Origin: Bacillota bacterium
GTDB lineage: Bacteria > Bacillota > Clostridia > Acetivibrionales > Acetivibrionaceae
Direction: 5' to 3'
NCBI GenBank assembly: GCA_023421115.1
Contig: JAEZUI010000268.1
Coordinates: 1 to 8,743, forward strand
DNA length: 8,743 nucleotides
In this document: positions 6,535-8,743 of the stretch, piece by piece
How positions within the stretch are numbered: the stretch's first letter is position 1
Layout of the letters: each line of letters opens with the position of its first letter
Notes under the pieces: generated by a model
Database searches by the model: none
Seen by the model: only the letters and a program-made list of their open reading frames with translations
What the model was told of the DNA's origin: nothing
Translations under genes and position numbers: made by a program

Positions 6535-7524
6535 ATGAAAAAAAAAGCTGAAATTGATGTAGCTGTTTTATTGATTTTCTTTGTTAGAGACAAGCAGTTT
6601 GCGAAGGTATTTGAACAGGTTAAAATTGCCCGTCCTAGTAGACTATATCTATATCAAGATGGTCCGCGTGAGAATCGTAGCGATGATATGGATGTATTAT
6701 TGCGATGTCGTGAGATTGCTGATGATATTGATTGGGAGTGTGATGTACATAAATTCTATCAAGAAAAGAACGTAGGATGTGATCCATCGGAATATATTGC
6801 CCAAAAGTGGATGTTTGAAACAGAAGAAATGGGAATTGTTTTAGAAGATGACGATGTCCCTTCTCAAAGTTTTTTTCCGTTCTGTAAAGAATTGTTGGAA
6901 AGATATAAAGATGATGAGCGAGTTCATATTATATGCGGAATGAATAATATTGGCGTTTCAAAAGATATAAGTACAAGTTATTTTTTTACAAAGAAAGGTT
7001 CAATCTGGGGTTGGGCAAGTTGGAGAAGAGTTCTAAATACATGGGATGGACAATATAGCTGGCTAGATGACCCAGAAAAGGTAGAGAAGTTAAGAAATGC
7101 ATTTGACAATTTGGATGAATACAAAACTTTTCTTTTTGATTCAAGAAAGCACAAAGAAACCGGAAAGGCTCATTATGAGACAATTAATGCTGCCTCTCTA
7201 TATTTTAACTATAGATTAAATATAGTTCCCAAATATAATATGATTTCCAATATCGGTGTTGGTGAAGAAACCACCCATGGTGCTAGTAGTATAAAGGTTC
7301 TTCCTAAGTATTCTAGAAGATTATTATATATGAAAACATATGATATTAAATTTCCAATGGATCATCCGAGTTATGTTATTCAAAATAAAGAGTATGAGAA
7401 AAACATGACATTAACCAAAAAGCAACTCTTTCTAAATAGGATGGAAGGGATTCTGTTAAGATTACGTTATGGCGATTTTCAAGGATTAATAAAAAGTACT
7501 AAAAAAAGACTTGGTAGGAAATAG
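6535..7524 (+). CDS. GT-A-type glycosyltransferase, HlpA-like / nucleotide-diphospho-sugar transferase group
   Basis: Predicted sugar transferase of 329 residues, related to proteins often mislabelled hemolytic protein HlpA-like or hemolysin activation protein, which resemble GNT-I-type GT-A enzymes. VAVLLIFFVRDKQFAKVFEQ (9-28) and RLYLYQDGPREN (36-47) form the nucleotide-binding start, NVGCDPSEYI (79-88) follows, and GIVLEDDDVPSQSFFPF (100-116) carries the acidic metal-binding motif at 104-107. SIWGWASWRR (156-165) is a second hallmark. ETTHGAS (245-251) gives a possible metal-ligand His249, as in GT-A enzymes. Many relatives have Cys where this protein has Asp107. GAGGTG at 6525-6530 sits just before ATG 6535, and the gap from the acyltransferase is 12 bases. 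Codons 2-4 form an A9 run. Family is fairly certain; donor, acceptor and linkage are unknown, and the name HlpA should not be read as a haemolysin function. Confidence 0.82.
   Translation: MKKKAEIDVAVLLIFFVRDKQFAKVFEQVKIARPSRLYLYQDGPRENRSDDMDVLLRCREIADDIDWECDVHKFYQEKNVGCDPSEYIAQKWMFETEEMGIVLEDDDVPSQSFFPFCKELLERYKDDERVHIICGMNNIGVSKDISTSYFFTKKGSIWGWASWRRVLNTWDGQYSWLDDPEKVEKLRNAFDNLDEYKTFLFDSRKHKETGKAHYETINAASLYFNYRLNIVPKYNMISNIGVGEETTHGASSIKVLPKYSRRLLYMKTYDIKFPMDHPSYVIQNKEYEKNMTLTKKQLFLNRMEGILLRLRYGDFQGLIKSTKKRLGRK
6538..6546 (+). repeat. A9 homopolymer at the start of a glycosyltransferase gene
   Basis: Nine consecutive A encode Lys2-Lys4 directly after ATG 6535. It is the longest single-base run I noticed in the window. 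Slippage here would shift the frame within the first codons. Other runs of eight occur at 1503-1510, 2958-2965, 4107-4114, 4868-4875 (T) and 6507-6514, so the AT-rich composition alone may explain it. Confidence 0.6.
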
Positions 7525-7527
7525 ATT

Positions 7528-7533
7528 AGGGGA
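7528..7533 (+). promoter_or_regulatory. Ribosome binding site of the flippase gene
   Basis: AGGGGA lies seven bases before ATG 7541. A second in-frame ATG at 7535 is only one base from this motif and is too close to be served by it, so 7541 is preferred. Confidence 0.65.
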
Positions 7534-7540
7534 AATGTTA

Positions 7541-8743
7541 ATGAACAATAGTTCGACACAAATAAAATTTGGTGCAATGGTATCCTATTTCGCAATCTTT
7601 GTTAATATAGTATCAGGGCTGATATATACACCTTGGATGATTCGTGAAATTGGTCAAAATAATTATGGAATATATACATTAGCTATATCATTAATCAGTA
7701 TCTTTTTAGTAGATTTTGGTATGAGTGAAGCAGTTTCTAAATATTTATCTAAATATAATGCAAACAATGATCAAGAAAGTGTAAATAACTTTCTTGGAAT
7801 CGTTTATAAACTTTACGTTTTGATTGATGGAATTATATTAACCGCATTAGTAATTGCGTTCTTTCTTGTTGATTCAATATATGCAGAATTAACAGTAGCT
7901 GAATTGTCTGGCTTCAAGACTGTTTATATTATAGCAGCTACTTTTAGCATAGTTTCATTTCCATTTATTACTTTAAATGGTATATTTTCGTCTTATGAAA
8001 AATTTATACAATTAAAAATATGTGATTTATTCAACAAATTATTATCAATCCTATTAATAACAGCTTCGATCCTACTTGATTACGGAGTGGTTGCTTTAGT
8101 AATGGCAAATGCAATCAGTGGATTACTAATTATAGGGATCAAAATAATTATTTTAAAGCATATAACACCGATAAAGATAAATGTTAAATTTAAAAGTAAG
8201 TTGATGTTGAAAAGTATTGCTACCTTTTCGATATGGTCAACCATTACAAGTATCTCTGAACGTTTTATTTTTAATATAACTCCGACGGTATTAGGTGCTA
8301 TGTCGGGTTCGATAAGTATTGCACTATTTGGAGTGGCAAGTACTCTAGAAGGTTATGTTTTTACATTTGCCAATGCAATAAATGGTATGTTTATGCCTAG
8401 AGTAACCCGAATGTTGGAAAATGAAAACTCCAAGGAGAATATTTTGCAGCTGATGATTAAGATTGGAAGAATTCAGCTCGCAATCATAGGATTAATAGAG
8501 GTTGGTTTTATCTCTATAGGTAGAGAATTTATTCTCTTATGGGTTGGTAAGGATTATTTGGTTACATATTATTGTACAGTTGTATTGACTTTACCAAGTC
8601 TAATATCATTAACTCAAGAAATTGCGAATATTACTGTGGTAGCATTAAATAAAGTGAGAATAAAATCTTATGTTTATATGAGTACCGCTTTACTTAATAT
8701 AGTTCTCTGTCTTGGATTTTCATATTTTTGGGGAGCATTGGGA
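7541..8743 (+). CDS. Wzx-type oligosaccharide flippase (partial, runs off the window)
   Basis: Membrane transporter of the polysaccharide transport family (MATE/MOP superfamily), predicted to flip the undecaprenyl-linked repeat unit across the membrane for polymerisation. The frame is open from ATG 7541 to the last base: 401 codons with no stop. Family members are usually about 480-510 residues, so roughly 80-110 residues are missing at the C-terminus. The N-terminus FGAMVSYFAIFVNIVSGLIYTP (10-31) followed by REIGQNNYGIYTLA (35-48) and VDFGMSEAVSKYLSKY (57-72) is the family opening. Further hydrophobic segments fall near 91-110, 127-149, 165-179, 183-205, 250-266, 310-326, 345-356 and 377-398. 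FMPRVTRML (284-292) matches the conserved mid-protein motif after the central segments. Basic loop residues (about 205-224) separate the two halves. The gap from the preceding transferase is 16 bases, consistent with one operon. Confidence 0.9.
   Translation, partial: MNNSSTQIKFGAMVSYFAIFVNIVSGLIYTPWMIREIGQNNYGIYTLAISLISIFLVDFGMSEAVSKYLSKYNANNDQESVNNFLGIVYKLYVLIDGIILTALVIAFFLVDSIYAELTVAELSGFKTVYIIAATFSIVSFPFITLNGIFSSYEKFIQLKICDLFNKLLSILLITASILLDYGVVALVMANAISGLLIIGIKIIILKHITPIKINVKFKSKLMLKSIATFSIWSTITSISERFIFNITPTVLGAMSGSISIALFGVASTLEGYVFTFANAINGMFMPRVTRMLENENSKENILQLMIKIGRIQLAIIGLIEVGFISIGREFILLWVGKDYLVTYYCTVVLTLPSLISLTQEIANITVVALNKVRIKSYVYMSTALLNIVLCLGFSYFWGALG

Noticed and set aside
6581..6775. 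Second-frame 64-codon forward reading frame
   Set aside because: Fully nested in the HlpA-like transferase gene, whose motifs are intact in the main frame.
6986..7183. Antisense 65-codon reading frame
   Set aside because: Opposite strand of the same transferase gene, with no supporting motif.
1..8743. Defence system, mobile element, CRISPR array or RNA gene
   Set aside because: I searched by eye for repeats, transposase or nuclease motifs and tRNA-like segments and found none; every sizeable frame is accounted for by polysaccharide genes.

Overview
This window is one co-directional block of cell-surface polysaccharide biosynthesis genes (exopolysaccharide or capsule type), all on the + strand. 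The DNA is AT-rich (G+C about one third by eye) with AT-biased codon use and purine-rich Shine-Dalgarno (SD) sites before most genes. Together with an EpsG-family polymerase, this points to a low-G+C Gram-positive host, most likely a clostridial (Lachnospiraceae-like) bacterium. That assignment is inference from composition and protein style; no marker gene is present.

Layout: 1-89 is the last 28 codons of an unidentified upstream gene. Then follow a GT4 glycosyltransferase (122-1276), a GT2 glycosyltransferase (1308-2261), a divergent GT-B-type glycosyltransferase (2270-3574), a second GT4 enzyme with a cysteine-rich segment (3616-4824), an EpsG/Wzy-like membrane polymerase (4834-5907), a left-handed beta-helix acyltransferase (about 5983-6522), a GT-A-type glycosyltransferase of the HlpA-like group (6535-7524), and a Wzx-type flippase (7541 to the window end, open at 8743). 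Gaps between genes range from 8 to about 75 bases. I see no convincing terminator or internal promoter, so the genes look like one transcription unit. No stretch over 300 bases lacks a gene, and I found no RNA gene, insertion sequence or CRISPR array.

How they would work together: an initiating phosphoglycosyltransferase, not in this window, loads the first sugar on undecaprenyl phosphate. The five glycosyltransferases extend it to a repeat unit of up to about six sugars, and the acyltransferase probably acetylates it. The flippase exports the lipid-linked unit and the EpsG-like protein polymerises it outside. This is a recognisable Wzx/Wzy-type pathway, not a new class of system. What may be new is the gene combination and hence the polymer structure.

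Three start codons were moved from the longest reading frame to an internal start because the SD sites favour it (1308, 2270, and less certainly TTG 5983).
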